From Rhizobacter sp. Root1221 (GTDB lineage: Bacteria > Pseudomonadota > Gammaproteobacteria > Burkholderiales > Burkholderiaceae_C), in the NCBI RefSeq assembly GCF_001425785.1, contig NZ_LMDI01000017.1:5723-69722 (forward strand): 64,000 bases of DNA, written 5' to 3'. Below, one piece after another: positions 10,401-18,838 of this stretch (the first letter of the stretch is position 1; each line of letters opens with the position of its first letter). The notes beneath the pieces were generated by a model. That model saw only the letters and a list, made by a program, of their open reading frames with translations. It did not search any database and was not told the origin of the DNA. A program made the translations under genes and the position numbers.

Positions 10401-13400
10401 CACTCGAGGCCCAGCCGTCGAACACGAGGTGGCTGGCCACTACGTGCACCACGGTGCGCCCGTTGGCCAGGTCGACGAGGCTCACCGCGGCCAGCGGGGC
10501 GCGGTCCACGGGGAAGTCGCGGAGGCTGGCCTCGCTGCAGAACGTGTCGAGTGCGGCGTCGGCGTCGGGTTGCGCGCGGAGGTCCACCTCGACGACAGGG
10601 ATAGCCGCGGCCGCGGCCAGGTGCTGCACGGGGTCTTCGAGGCCGAACTGCACGCGGAAGGCGTCATGGCGGCCCAGCACGTCTTGCAGGGCCAGCTTCA
10701 ACGCGGGGCGGTTCACGGCGCCGCCAAGCGTCACGCAGAACGATTCGTTCAGCGCGCGGCGGGCGGACGGGTCGAAGCTGCCGGCGAGCCAGCGTTCGGT
10801 CTGGCCCGGGGTGAGCGGGGCATCGGTACCACGGGCGGGTTTGTCGCCAGGGCCTTTCGGGGCCGGGCCGCCGTCGCGCGGCACGATGAACCCGAGGGCC
10901 ATCAGTTCGTCGAGGGCGTCGGTGAAGACCGTGAAGATGCGGTCGGTGACCGCGTCGTCCATCGCTTCGGTGACGAAGTGGCCGAACTGTTCGTACAGGT
11001 GCAGCCCGTGGAAGCGCACGAGGTAATAGAAGAGGCTGACGAACTTCTGGTTGTCGTCCCAGGCGAGGCGCCACAGTGATGCGCAGTGCACGGCCTGCAC
11101 CGGCGCACCGCGCACGGCGAACGCGTTGTTCAGGCGGTCGACCAGGCGCTGCGTGCGGTCGTTGATGTTCTGGTAGAACGCGCGGCCGCCGGCCTGGATG
11201 TGGCGCAGCGTGGCACGTGCCGCGGCGAGCGCGAGCGGGTGGCGCACGAAGGTGCCGGCGAAGTACGTGACTCCGGCCTCGGGATACGACTCGTCGCCGT
11301 ATTGCCAATGGCCGCCGTCGAGTGCATCGAGCCAGCGGTCGGCGCCGGCGATGGCCGCGAACGGCAGCCCGCCGCCGATGATCTTGCCGTAGGTGGCGAT
11401 GTCGGCGCGCACGCCATAGAACTCCTGTGCACCGCCCGGGGCCACGCGGAAACCGGTGACCACTTCGTCGAAGATCAGCGCGCAACCGGCGCCGTCGGCG
11501 ATCTCGCGCAGCGAACGCACGAAGTCGCGCGGCTGCAGCGTGGGGTACTTGTTCTGGATGGGCTCCGTCATGATGGCGGCCAGCTCCGGCCCGCGCTCAC
11601 GCAACACCCGCAGCGAGTCTTCGCTGTTCCAGTCGAGCACGAGGATGTTCTCGACGGCGTTGGCCAGGATGCCCGGCGCGGCCGACAGCGACCGCAGCTG
11701 CTTCGTGCCACGCACGATCACTTCGTCGAAGATGCCGTGGTACGAGTTGGTGAAGATCGCGATGGTCTTGCGGCCGGTCACCGTGCGGGCGATGCGCATG
11801 GCCCCCATCACGGCTTCCGAGCCGGTGTTGCAGAACGCCACGCGCTGCATGCCGGTGAACTCGGAGATCAGCTGGGCCACCTCGGCGGCCACCGGGTGCT
11901 GCGGACCCACCTCGATGCCACGGTCGAGCTGCTCGTGCATGGCGGCCACCACGGCCGGCGGCTGGTAGCCGAGCAGGTTGGCGCCGAAGCCGGACAGCAG
12001 GTCGATGTACTCGTTGCCGTCGATGTCCCACAGCTTGGCGCCGTTCGAGCGGTCGACGACGATGGGGTAGACCAGGTCCTTCCACAGGGGGTTGAAACCG
12101 GTCACGACCCGCGGGTCGGCCATCACCTTGCGGTGCTGCTGGCTGAACGTCTTCGACTGGCCCGAGCGGCCCGTGTAGCGCACGATGAAGTCGTCGAGCC
12201 ACTGCTGCTGCGCCGGCGTGAAGGTGCGCACGGCCTCGAGCGTGAGGCGCGGGGACGCACCGAAGGGCTTGTCGACGAGCGACTGGCGTGCCGGGGTATC
12301 GATCACGGCGGCCTCGGCGGCCGGGGCCGGTTGGGGCGCGGCCACCGGTGCGGGCAAGGCGGGCGCGGCAGCCTGCACCGCGGGCGCCGGCAACACGGGT
12401 TGCCCGGCCAGCAAGGCCAGCTGCTGGGCCATCAGCTGCATCTGCTGCTGGATCAGCTGGTGCAACGCGTTGCCATCGGCGGCCACGGCCACCGGGGCGA
12501 AGGTGACGGGCGCGGCGGTGGCCACCGGGGCAGCCACGGCCGCGACCGCCGCGACAGGGGCTGCAGCCTGCGGTGCCGGGGCAAAGCGATCTGCCGGCAG
12601 TTCGGTGTCGAGGAACCGCGCGAGCTTGCCGATGTCGTTGAGGTCTTCCAGCAGGCGGCGGAACCGCAGCTTCACGCCGAACACCCGCTCCAGTTCGAGC
12701 GTGGCCTGCGTGAGGGACAGGGAATCGAGCCCCTGGTCCACGAAGGTGCTGTCGCGGGCAATGTCGTCGGCGGGCACCCCCGAGACATCGCTGAGGATGC
12801 GCTGGAGTTCCTGTTCGAGGCGGGGCAGTCGGGTCATGGCGACGATCGATGAAGCGGTAGGGGCGGACTCGGTGCGCAACGCGGCAGCCGTTGCGGGCAC
12901 GAGGTCGTTCGGGGTGGACATGGCCTGGCGCTTGAACCAGTGGCGTTCGTCCTTGAAGGGGTAGGCGGGCAGTGCCACGCGCGGGGCGTTCGCGGCCACG
13001 GGCCAGTTGACCCGGGCGCCCAGGGCCCACAGCGCGCCGGCGGCGGCGAGCACCGAGGCCGCCGGGTCACCGGGGTTGTTGGCCGGGCCCAGCAGCGCCA
13101 CCTGGCGCGGCACGGCACCGGCCGCGGTGCGGTGCTGGCGCAGCAACGCGGTGAGGGCCTGGCCGGGGCCTACCTCGACGAACACGGTGTCGCCGGTGCG
13201 GCCCAGCTCGGCCGACACCGCACGCGTGAACTGCACCGTGGCACGCACCTGGCGGGCCCAGTAGGCGGGGTCCACGGCCTCGTCGGCCGTCAGCAGCGCG
13301 CCGCTGACACACGAATAGAGCGCGCGTTTCGGGGCCTGCAGGTGGGCGCCAGCGAGCGCACGGCTCACGAGCGGCAGCGCGCCGTCCATGGTTGCGCTGT

Positions 13401-16400
13401 GGAAGGCGTGGGACACCCGCAGGCGCGTGGTGCCCAGGTCGCGGGCTTCGAGCAGCGGGGCGAGGGCGTCGATGGCCTCGGTGCTGCCGGCCACCACGGT
13501 GAGCGTGGGTGCGTTGTTGCCGGCGATCTCGACACCGGCCGGCAGCAGCGGCTGCAGCGTGGTGGCGTCGGTGCGCACGGCGAGCATGGCGCCACGCGGT
13601 TGCGCGAACATGGCCTGGCCGCGGGCCAGCACGGCGGCCGTGGCATCTTCGAGCGACATCACGCCGGCATGGCACGCCGCGGCATATTCGCCGATGCTGT
13701 GGCCGATCATGGCATCGGGTTCGAGCCCCAGGCTGTCGAGCCAGGCGGCCAGGGCGTACGACACGGCGAACAGCGCGGGCTGGGCGTGGCGTGTCTCGGC
13801 GAGCTGGCGGGCCACGGCTTCGTCGGCCGGATCGGCATCGACCAGCCAGCTGCGCAGCGGCACACCGAGGGCCGCTTCAGCGAGCGCCAGGGCGCGGTCG
13901 AACGGTTCGCGGAACGCGGGCGCCTCGGCGCACAGGTGGCGGGCCATGCCGGGGTGCTGGGACCCCTGGCCGGGGAACAGGAACACCACACGCGGCGATG
14001 CGAGCGACGTGACCGATGCCTTCAGCGCACGCAAGGCGGCCACGGCCTCGGCGAGGCTGGCGGCCACGACGGCCTGGCGCTGGGCCATGGGCTTGCGGCC
14101 ACGCACCAGCGTGGCGGCCACGGCCGACAACGGCAGCGCGGGGTGGCGTTCGAGGTGGTTGGCCAGCAGCTGGGCACGGGCCGCCACGCCGTCGGCGTCG
14201 CGGGCCGACAGCGGCAGCACCCAGCGGCCGCCTTCCACCGTGGGGACGGCCGCCGGCAGCGGGGCTTCCTCGACCACGACGTGTGCGTTGGTGCCGCCCA
14301 CGCCGAACGAGCTGACCGCGGCGCGGCGCGGCGTGGTGGCATCGCGGGGCCACGGTGTGTTCTCGGCGATCACGCGGAACGGCGACGTGCCGAAGTCGAT
14401 CTGCGGATTCGGGCGGCGGTAGTGCAGCGTGCCGGGGATCACGCCATGGTGAAGCGACAACGCGGCCTTGATGAGCCCGGCCGCGCCGGCCGCGGCCACC
14501 ATGTGGCCGAGGTTGCTCTTGAGCGAACCGAGGCCGCAGTAGGCGGCGTCGGGGGTGTCCTCGCGGTAGGCGCGGGTGAGCGCGGCCACCTCGATGGGGT
14601 CGCCGAGCGACGTGCCGGTGCCGTGGGCCTCGACGTAACCGATGCTGCGGGCGTCCACGCCCGCGTGGTCGAGGGCCATGCGGATGGCTTCGGCCTGGCC
14701 GGTGACACTCGGGGCGGTGAAGCTGGCCTTGTCGCCGCCGTCGTTGTTCAGGCCCACGCCGCGCACGACGGCGTACACCGTGTCGCCATCGGCCTGGGCG
14801 TCTTCGAGGCGCTTGAGCACCACCACCGCGCCGCCGCTCGCGAACACGGTGCCGGTGGCGTCGGCGTCGAACGGGCGGCAGTGCCCGTCGGCCGATTCCA
14901 TGCCACCTTCGACGTGCAGGTAGCCGTTCTGCTGTGGCACGTTGACCGTGGTGCCGCCGGCGATGGCCACGTCGCACTGGCCGGCCGCGAGGGCGTGCCA
15001 GGCCTGGGCAATGGCCACGAGGCCGGTGGAGCAGGCGGTGTGAACGCTGACCGCCGGGCCGTTGAGGTTCAGGCGGTGGGCCACGCGGGTGGCCACGTAG
15101 TCCTTCTCGCTCGCGAGCATGGTGGCGAAGTCGCCGTAGCGGTGGGCGAGGTCGGGGTCTTCCTGGCGCAGCGCGGTGATGTAGTTGTTGTTCGCCGTGC
15201 CGGCGTACACGCCGATGCGCTGGCCGCCGCGCGATGGGTCCACCGCCGCGTGTTCGAGCGCCGTCCAGCTCAGTTCGAGCATCAGGCGCTGCTGCGGATC
15301 GATGACGGTGGCTTCGCGGGCCGACAGGCCAAAGAAGCCCGCGTCGAACCGGTCGGCGTCGTCGAGCACGCCGCGCGCCGCCACGAAGTTGGGGCGGCTG
15401 CGCAGGTCTTGCGGCACCGAGGCGTCGAGTTCGTGCGGGGCGAAGTGGCGGATGCCCTCGCGGCCGGCGAGCAGGTTTTCCCAGAAACCGTCCACGTCGG
15501 ACGCACCCGGGGTGCGTGCAGCCATGCCGATGATGGCGATGCCGGCCGTGGGGCCCGCGGCCGCGCGGCGGCGGCTGGTGCCGGCCTGGCGCCGGACCGT
15601 GAGGCCGGCGAGCGTGGGGCGGTCGTACACGTCGGCCACGCCGATGTGGGTCACGCCTGCATCCTTGAGCTGCGACACGAACCGCAGCACGAGCAGCGAG
15701 CGCGCGCCCAGGTCGAACAGGTTCTGGTCGTCGCCGATGGCGGAGAGGCCGAGCAGGTCCTGCCAGAGGGCGCGGCACAGCGCGGGCACGTCGGACGGAT
15801 CGGTGGCGCGGGCCGAGGCCACCGCCGGCACGGGCAGTGCGCGGCGGTCGATCTTGCCGCTCGGGGTGGTGGGCAGGGTGTCGAGGGTGACGAACCGCAC
15901 CGGCACCATGTACTCGGGCAGCCGGCCGCGCAGGTGCGCGCGCAGGCCCGCGGCCGCGCCATCGGCCGACTGGCCGGCGTTCAGCACGAGGTAGGCCACC
16001 AGCTGCTTGCCGATGCCGGGGATGTCGGGTGCGGTGACGACCGCGTCGCGCACGGCCTCGTGGGCCATCAGGGCGAGTTCGATCTCGCCCGGTTCGATGC
16101 GGAAACCATCGACCTTGAGCTGATGGTCGGCGCGGCCCAGGTACGTGCACACGCCGTCGGCATCGCGGCGCACCAGGTCACCGGTGCGGTACCAGCGGCC
16201 CGGGATGCCGGGCACGTCGGTGCGGAAGCGGTCTGCGGTGAGCTCGGGCTGGCCGAGGTAGCCGTGGGCCAGCGTGTCGCCGCCGAGCAGCAGCTCGCCG
16301 GTGTCGCCGGTGGCGGGCTGGCCGGATTCGGTGTCGTGCAGCGCGAGGGCCACGTGCGGCAGTGCGCGGCCGATGGGCGGGATCTCGGGCCACGTGCGGG

Positions 16401-17355
16401 CGTCGCCTTCGAGCTCGAAGGCGGTGACCACGTGGCTCTCGGTGGGGCCGTAGTGGTTGTGCAGGGCGGCGCCGGGCAGCCGTTCGAACAGGCGGCGGAT
16501 GGCCGGCGTGACTTGCAGCTGCTCGCCGGCGCTGATCACGTCGACCAGGTGCGCGGGGGCCTCGGCGGCGGCGGCCTGGGCGATCATCTGCAGCGCCACG
16601 TATGGCAGGAAGATGCGCGCGATGCGGTGGTCCACGAGCGCGCGGTGCAGCAGCGCCGGGTCGCGGCGCACGGCCTCGGGCACCATCACCAGCGTGCCGC
16701 CGCAGGCGAGCGTGGCGAAGATTTCCTGGAAATGCACGTCGAACGACAACGGTGCGAACAGCAGCGTGCGTGCGGGCTGGCCGAGGCGCGGATGGGCCAC
16801 GTGCCAGTCGGTGAGGTGGGCGAGCGGGGTGGCGCCCATGGCCACGCCCTTCGGGCGGCCGGTGGAGCCTGACGTGAACAGCACGTAGGTGAGGTCGGAC
16901 TCGGCGGCGTGCACCGGCGCGGAGGCGGGTGCGGGCGCGGCCAGCGTGGGGAAGCTGCCGGCCACGCGCGCCAGGTCGGCCAGGGCGCTGTCTTCGCCGA
17001 GCACCGCGCGAGGCCGTGCATCTTCGAGCATGGCGTGCAGGCGGTCGGCCGGGTACGCCAGGTCGAGGGGCACGTACGCGAGGCCGGCATCCACCACGGC
17101 GAGGATGGCGACGATGGTGTCCACCGACCGGGTGGCCGCGATGCCGATGCGGTCGCCGGGGGTGAAACCGGCGGCCGACAGGCGGGCCGACAGCACCTGC
17201 GTGCGGGCCAGCAATTCGGCGTAGCTGAGCGACACCGTGGGCGTTTCGAGCGCCAGCGCGCCGGGCACGCGGCCAGCCGTGTCGTGCAGCACGGCGCGCA
17301 GGGCGCGGGGGGCAGGGATGGCCGGATCGGACAGGGTGGGGCGGCGTTCGTTCAT
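4411..17355 (-). CDS. Hybrid NRPS-PKS megasynthase: A-PCP-KS-AT-ACP-AMT-C-A-PCP-C-A-PCP
   Basis: 4314 residues. Approximate domains: adenylation A1 10-520; PCP1 525-590 (LGARSL, Ser about 555); ketosynthase 600-1030 (TACSTG cysteine about 773, EAHGTGT and KSNLGH histidines); acyltransferase 1120-1420 (GHSIGE; HAFHS indicates malonyl-CoA); ACP 1510-1585 (GLDSLS); Ala/Pro linker with a Gln-rich helix 1590-1730; class III aminotransferase 1730-2155 (PLP lysine in YGKIIGGGLP about 1990); C1 2175-2600; A2 2630-3110; PCP2 about 3175 (LGGHSL); C2 3230-3660 (HHLVWDG); A3 3690-4170; PCP3 about 4237. By-eye pocket codes are DVQFIAHVVK for A1 (proline-like) and DILQCGMVWK and DILQIGMVWK for A2 and A3 (glycine-like). 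There is no KR, DH, epimerase or thioesterase. The inferred chain is prolyl-(beta-amino acid)-Gly-Gly. The aminotransferase placement matches mycosubtilin/iturin synthases. The start is the first ATG in a good context; the open frame continues upstream through non-coding DNA. Confidence 0.93.
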   Translation of the reverse strand: MNERRPTLSDPAIPAPRALRAVLHDTAGRVPGALALETPTVSLSYAELLARTQVLSARLSAAGFTPGDRIGIAATRSVDTIVAILAVVDAGLAYVPLDLAYPADRLHAMLEDARPRAVLGEDSALADLARVAGSFPTLAAPAPASAPVHAAESDLTYVLFTSGSTGRPKGVAMGATPLAHLTDWHVAHPRLGQPARTLLFAPLSFDVHFQEIFATLACGGTLVMVPEAVRRDPALLHRALVDHRIARIFLPYVALQMIAQAAAAEAPAHLVDVISAGEQLQVTPAIRRLFERLPGAALHNHYGPTESHVVTAFELEGDARTWPEIPPIGRALPHVALALHDTESGQPATGDTGELLLGGDTLAHGYLGQPELTADRFRTDVPGIPGRWYRTGDLVRRDADGVCTYLGRADHQLKVDGFRIEPGEIELALMAHEAVRDAVVTAPDIPGIGKQLVAYLVLNAGQSADGAAAGLRAHLRGRLPEYMVPVRFVTLDTLPTTPSGKIDRRALPVPAVASARATDPSDVPALCRALWQDLLGLSAIGDDQNLFDLGARSLLVLRFVSQLKDAGVTHIGVADVYDRPTLAGLTVRRQAGTSRRRAAAGPTAGIAIIGMAARTPGASDVDGFWENLLAGREGIRHFAPHELDASVPQDLRSRPNFVAARGVLDDADRFDAGFFGLSAREATVIDPQQRLMLELSWTALEHAAVDPSRGGQRIGVYAGTANNNYITALRQEDPDLAHRYGDFATMLASEKDYVATRVAHRLNLNGPAVSVHTACSTGLVAIAQAWHALAAGQCDVAIAGGTTVNVPQQNGYLHVEGGMESADGHCRPFDADATGTVFASGGAVVVLKRLEDAQADGDTVYAVVRGVGLNNDGGDKASFTAPSVTGQAEAIRMALDHAGVDARSIGYVEAHGTGTSLGDPIEVAALTRAYREDTPDAAYCGLGSLKSNLGHMVAAAGAAGLIKAALSLHHGVIPGTLHYRRPNPQIDFGTSPFRVIAENTPWPRDATTPRRAAVSSFGVGGTNAHVVVEEAPLPAAVPTVEGGRWVLPLSARDADGVAARAQLLANHLERHPALPLSAVAATLVRGRKPMAQRQAVVAASLAEAVAALRALKASVTSLASPRVVFLFPGQGSQHPGMARHLCAEAPAFREPFDRALALAEAALGVPLRSWLVDADPADEAVARQLAETRHAQPALFAVSYALAAWLDSLGLEPDAMIGHSIGEYAAACHAGVMSLEDATAAVLARGQAMFAQPRGAMLAVRTDATTLQPLLPAGVEIAGNNAPTLTVVAGSTEAIDALAPLLEARDLGTTRLRVSHAFHSATMDGALPLVSRALAGAHLQAPKRALYSCVSGALLTADEAVDPAYWARQVRATVQFTRAVSAELGRTGDTVFVEVGPGQALTALLRQHRTAAGAVPRQVALLGPANNPGDPAASVLAAAGALWALGARVNWPVAANAPRVALPAYPFKDERHWFKRQAMSTPNDLVPATAAALRTESAPTASSIVAMTRLPRLEQELQRILSDVSGVPADDIARDSTFVDQGLDSLSLTQATLELERVFGVKLRFRRLLEDLNDIGKLARFLDTELPADRFAPAPQAAAPVAAVAAVAAPVATAAPVTFAPVAVAADGNALHQLIQQQMQLMAQQLALLAGQPVLPAPAVQAAAPALPAPVAAPQPAPAAEAAVIDTPARQSLVDKPFGASPRLTLEAVRTFTPAQQQWLDDFIVRYTGRSGQSKTFSQQHRKVMADPRVVTGFNPLWKDLVYPIVVDRSNGAKLWDIDGNEYIDLLSGFGANLLGYQPPAVVAAMHEQLDRGIEVGPQHPVAAEVAQLISEFTGMQRVAFCNTGSEAVMGAMRIARTVTGRKTIAIFTNSYHGIFDEVIVRGTKQLRSLSAAPGILANAVENILVLDWNSEDSLRVLRERGPELAAIMTEPIQNKYPTLQPRDFVRSLREIADGAGCALIFDEVVTGFRVAPGGAQEFYGVRADIATYGKIIGGGLPFAAIAGADRWLDALDGGHWQYGDESYPEAGVTYFAGTFVRHPLALAAARATLRHIQAGGRAFYQNINDRTQRLVDRLNNAFAVRGAPVQAVHCASLWRLAWDDNQKFVSLFYYLVRFHGLHLYEQFGHFVTEAMDDAVTDRIFTVFTDALDELMALGFIVPRDGGPAPKGPGDKPARGTDAPLTPGQTERWLAGSFDPSARRALNESFCVTLGGAVNRPALKLALQDVLGRHDAFRVQFGLEDPVQHLAAAAAIPVVEVDLRAQPDADAALDTFCSEASLRDFPVDRAPLAAVSLVDLANGRTVVHVVASHLVFDGWASSVFNAELAEAYRARATGLVPAFKPAESPLAFGTEEQARFAGPDGQEALAFWTEHLRGAPAPLSLGDRTPTGARTFAADTVRVRLDGDALARLRAQAKLQSATLFQVLLSAVTVVLHRRSGQDDFVVSIPYASQSLQRRGPLLADGVLDLPLRLRCAPSDDATWVLQRVRSHLMDALEHPVMTQGTVARALGIRSVGSRPPLTGIYFNLNPRVDLSGWAPLQATMFEGRKRGVLSELFFNFYETDDALTLDLHHSSEFFSPQRAQDLVDDLMDQCRAWATALVGPAGSAPVRATVPVDPRLLAWNRTPMPLEGRARLERWVTAQAERTPDSIAVVAPGGSLTYRALDERANRFANLLRARGAGAGALVGVCLGRGLHLLPALLGVLKTGAAYVPLDPGFPKERLQYMAEDAALHTVITERRHADLAGLQRSQQLRVDDDAALLDAAPATPVAAPADAPENAPAYVIYTSGSTGKPKGVVLPQQAVCNFIASMQREPGLKAGDRLLAVTTLSFDIAVLELFVPLTAGATVVLAQREDAMDADALSQLITAERINVMQATPTTWHLLLDAGWRAPAAFRALCGGEPLPPALAARLLAAPVELWNMYGPTETTVWSTLARITDAAQRITIGRPIANTQVWVVDGRMNPCPVGVEGEICIGGTGVANGYFKRPELTADRFVDDPFSTAPGARLYRTGDLGRWGEDGQLHHLGRLDFQVKVRGYRIELGEIEARLEALPGVARTVVVAREDSPGDVRLVGYLVAAPGTAPDPAALRQALKAGLPDYMVPQHLVVLAAMPLLPNGKIDRKGLPAPGGAAPVPVAALVPAPQPAAGDLVAQVASAMAEVLGVPSVGPDDHFFELGGHSLQAAKLASRIGALVGTRPSLRTLFEHATPRGLAAALGTPAAGAQPVQALRVKARPEQRLAPLSLMQHRLWFLENMTPGTPFNQLPSGHRLSGPLDVAAFQRAFRQVVERQAALRTVIERTPEGPRQRVLDTVTPVWPPVEDMRALPAAERDAAVRERIRGLTLVPMDLERGPLFHVHLFQTGDLEHVLFFMVHHLVWDGSSFDVLYRDLAALYPAAAEGRTPAIEPLAVSYGDYAESQREWMQGEELTRQVANWREVLTPLPESLDLPTDRARPVEMTGDGRSCQALLPPDLVLSLQQLARRQGVTLSTVMLSAYALQLHRMSGQNDFAIATPVRGREQAELEPVAGFFVNALPLRMRPQGTVGFDRWLHQVQDTVGIAFASPDVPFEHLVQALGVARDTSRPMVAQVLYSYQDVRERPVQWGPIGHKRFDIDLRGSSHDLSLYCVELSAGLECALTFNTDVFDEGTVHHFLLRLEHLLRQIVAAPATALADFKLATPGEQAAIDAWNATAAPFDLDTTVHARIAAAAAAHAHSVAITQPGFGSISHGELDVRANRLAHLLRSRGVGRGDLVGLCIDRGVDMVVTQLAILKAGAAYVPLDPAYPADRLAYMAEDAKLALLVTESALVQSIDWPRARSVLVDIDAMAITGQPETEPVADPERDARPTDAAYVIYTSGSTGKPKGVMVPHRAVVNFLDSMAREPGLTASDRLVAVTTLSFDIAVLELLLPLAVGAEVVLASRDTALDSQALRALVESTGATVMQATPSTWRMLIESGWQGTPTFKALIGGEGLPADLADQLIARTGALWNMYGPTETTVWSTCCQVTSTERGISIGRPIANTQVHILDDRLQPVPLGIPGELWIGGDGVTLGYLHRPELTAERFVDDPFRPGATMYRTGDRGRWRHDGQLEHLGRLDFQVKVRGYRIELGEIESNLATHPQVARSLVIVREDQPGDVRLVAYVVARGEAPAADALREHLRAGLPEYMLPQHVVFLDAIPLLPNGKTNRHALPAPAAQVGGTADRAIVAPRNEAESVVVDIWKSLLGVQHISITDNFFDLGGHSLLAMRAVIELEKRLGVRLNVRRLIFETLTQIASSATPAEPELATAGAPAATPATPVRASEPKGLWGRLMGAFRSGS

Positions 17356-17540
17356 GACAGGGGGTGGCGCGCGGCCATCCTGAAGGGAGGGAGTAAGCGC
17401 GGAATCACCCCGCGGGATGACGCCGTGCGGCCCCCATTCATGGGAGGGCCCCTGGACGTGTGCCGTGTCGCCTCGGGTGTGGCTGGCGCTCTGGTGGGTC
17501 ACACGGGCTCTGATTTGTTTCCGATTATGTCGAGGGGGGT

Positions 17541-17556
17541 GGGGATGCAAATCCCC
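17541..17556. promoter_or_regulatory. Palindrome in the divergent megasynthase/SGNH intergenic region
   Basis: GGGGATGCAAATCCCC is a perfect inverted repeat (6-base arms, 4-base centre). It is the clearest element in the 252 bases between the divergent megasynthase start (17355) and the SGNH hydrolase start (17608). On the minus strand it lies just upstream of a possible -10 (CATAAT, about 17524-17529) for the megasynthase, so it could be an operator. The spacing to any -35 is poor and the promoter is only a candidate. I see nothing else in this gap. Confidence 0.35.
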
Positions 17557-17607
17557 CGAATGCGTGAGTGTGGCGGGGGGGGTGATGGCCGACACTCCGA
17601 CCCTGAC

Positions 17608-18669
17608 ATGCGAGCCTCCCCACTTACATCGCGCTGGCGCAACGCGCTGGCCGCCGTCCTGATGAGCTTGCCTGCGCTCGTGCCGGCCGCCCCACCGGCC
17701 GACCGCATCCCGCTCGCCGTCATCGGCGATTCCGACAGCCACGGGTACCACGACGACCGGGCGTTCCCGCCCGGTTCGCCCGAGCGCGGCGGGCGCCTGC
17801 GCGACACCACCTACCAGTGGACCGAAGCCGTCGCCGCCTTGCGCGGGCAGGCCTTCGACCTGGGTGAACGCGAGGTCACCGGCACCTGGGGGCGTGCGGC
17901 AAAGGTGCTGCGGATGGTGGGCATCGACGCCCGGGCCCCTCGCAAGCTGGACCACCGGTACAACTTCGCGGCGTCGGGGCAGGGCTGTGACGACCTGATG
18001 GGCGGCACGTCCCGGCAGGTGCCCGAGCTGATCCGGCTGATGAATGAAGACCCTGCGCGCTGGCGGCGTGGCGTCGTGGTGATCCGCATCGGGGTCAATA
18101 CCTTCGGCAAGGCCGGCGAACTCGACCGCCTCGCCCGCGACCCGCGCGATCCCGAGGTCGTGCGGGACATCGACACCTGCGTGGCGCAGATCCGCACGGC
18201 GGTGGATGCCATTGGCGCGGTTCACCCGGCCACCCGGGTGGTCGTGGTGGGCATCTTCGACAACCGCCACTGGGCCTCGTACCTGACCCGCTGGCGGCAG
18301 CCGGCCGACCAGACCAACATCTCGGCTGGGCTGGACCGGTTCGACCAGGCGCTGCAGCGGTTGGCGTCCGACCGCCCGCAGGTCGCGTTTTTCGATGACC
18401 GGGCCTGGTTCGCGTCGCTGTGGGGTGGACGCGACGCCCAGGGCGTGCCGGCCTACCGCACGGTGGCGTTCGGGCCGCTGAAGGTCTCGAACTCGGCCGG
18501 CGACGAGCCGTTCCATGCCACGCTCGCCGATGGCCATGCCGGCACCGTCTGGAACGTGTTGTGGGCCCAGTCCCTTGTCGACCTGCTCAACCGGCGCTTC
18601 GCACTTGGTGTGGCGCCGCTCGCCGAGGCCGAGATGGTGCCGCTGCTCACCCGCCGGTTCAGCCCCTGA
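17608..18669 (+). CDS. Secreted SGNH/GDSL-type hydrolase
   Basis: 353 residues with an N-terminal signal peptide (basic start, hydrophobic stretch to about residue 28, VPAAPP cleavage region), so periplasmic or secreted. The SGNH blocks are visible: GDS at residues 40-42 (block I), an SGQG segment (block II-like), RIGVN near residue 160 (block III) and DGHAG near residue 310 (block V, catalytic His). Family members remove or transfer acetyl and other acyl groups on polysaccharides or lipids. It is divergent from the megasynthase and 15 kb from the polysaccharide sugar genes, so acyl editing of an extracellular polymer is a reasonable guess, not shown. No strong ribosome-binding site precedes the ATG. 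Confidence 0.75.
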   Translation: MRASPLTSRWRNALAAVLMSLPALVPAAPPADRIPLAVIGDSDSHGYHDDRAFPPGSPERGGRLRDTTYQWTEAVAALRGQAFDLGEREVTGTWGRAAKVLRMVGIDARAPRKLDHRYNFAASGQGCDDLMGGTSRQVPELIRLMNEDPARWRRGVVVIRIGVNTFGKAGELDRLARDPRDPEVVRDIDTCVAQIRTAVDAIGAVHPATRVVVVGIFDNRHWASYLTRWRQPADQTNISAGLDRFDQALQRLASDRPQVAFFDDRAWFASLWGGRDAQGVPAYRTVAFGPLKVSNSAGDEPFHATLADGHAGTVWNVLWAQSLVDLLNRRFALGVAPLAEAEMVPLLTRRFSP

Positions 18670-18838
18670 CAGGGAGCCTGGCAGAGGCAACGCGGGCCTT
18701 TCCCGGTTGGCAAGCGCGGCCGCTCAAGGCCCGGTGGCGGAAAGGGCCTTGGTTGCCCCCGGCGGCCAGGGCGGTCAGTCTCGGGGCCCCACGAGCACGG
18801 CCCCGGTACTTCCCGTGCGCCCTTTCCGGAGCCTGACC

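Noticed and set aside
12940-16872. Plus-strand open frame of about 1300 codons opposite the KS-AT and A1 domains
   Set aside because: Antisense shadow; no recognisable domains, and the opposite strand encodes intact ketosynthase and acyltransferase active sites.
17356-18690. Upstream extension of the megasynthase frame
   Set aside because: The frame stays open but runs through the intergenic region and antisense to the SGNH gene; the A1 domain begins normally after the ATG at 17355.
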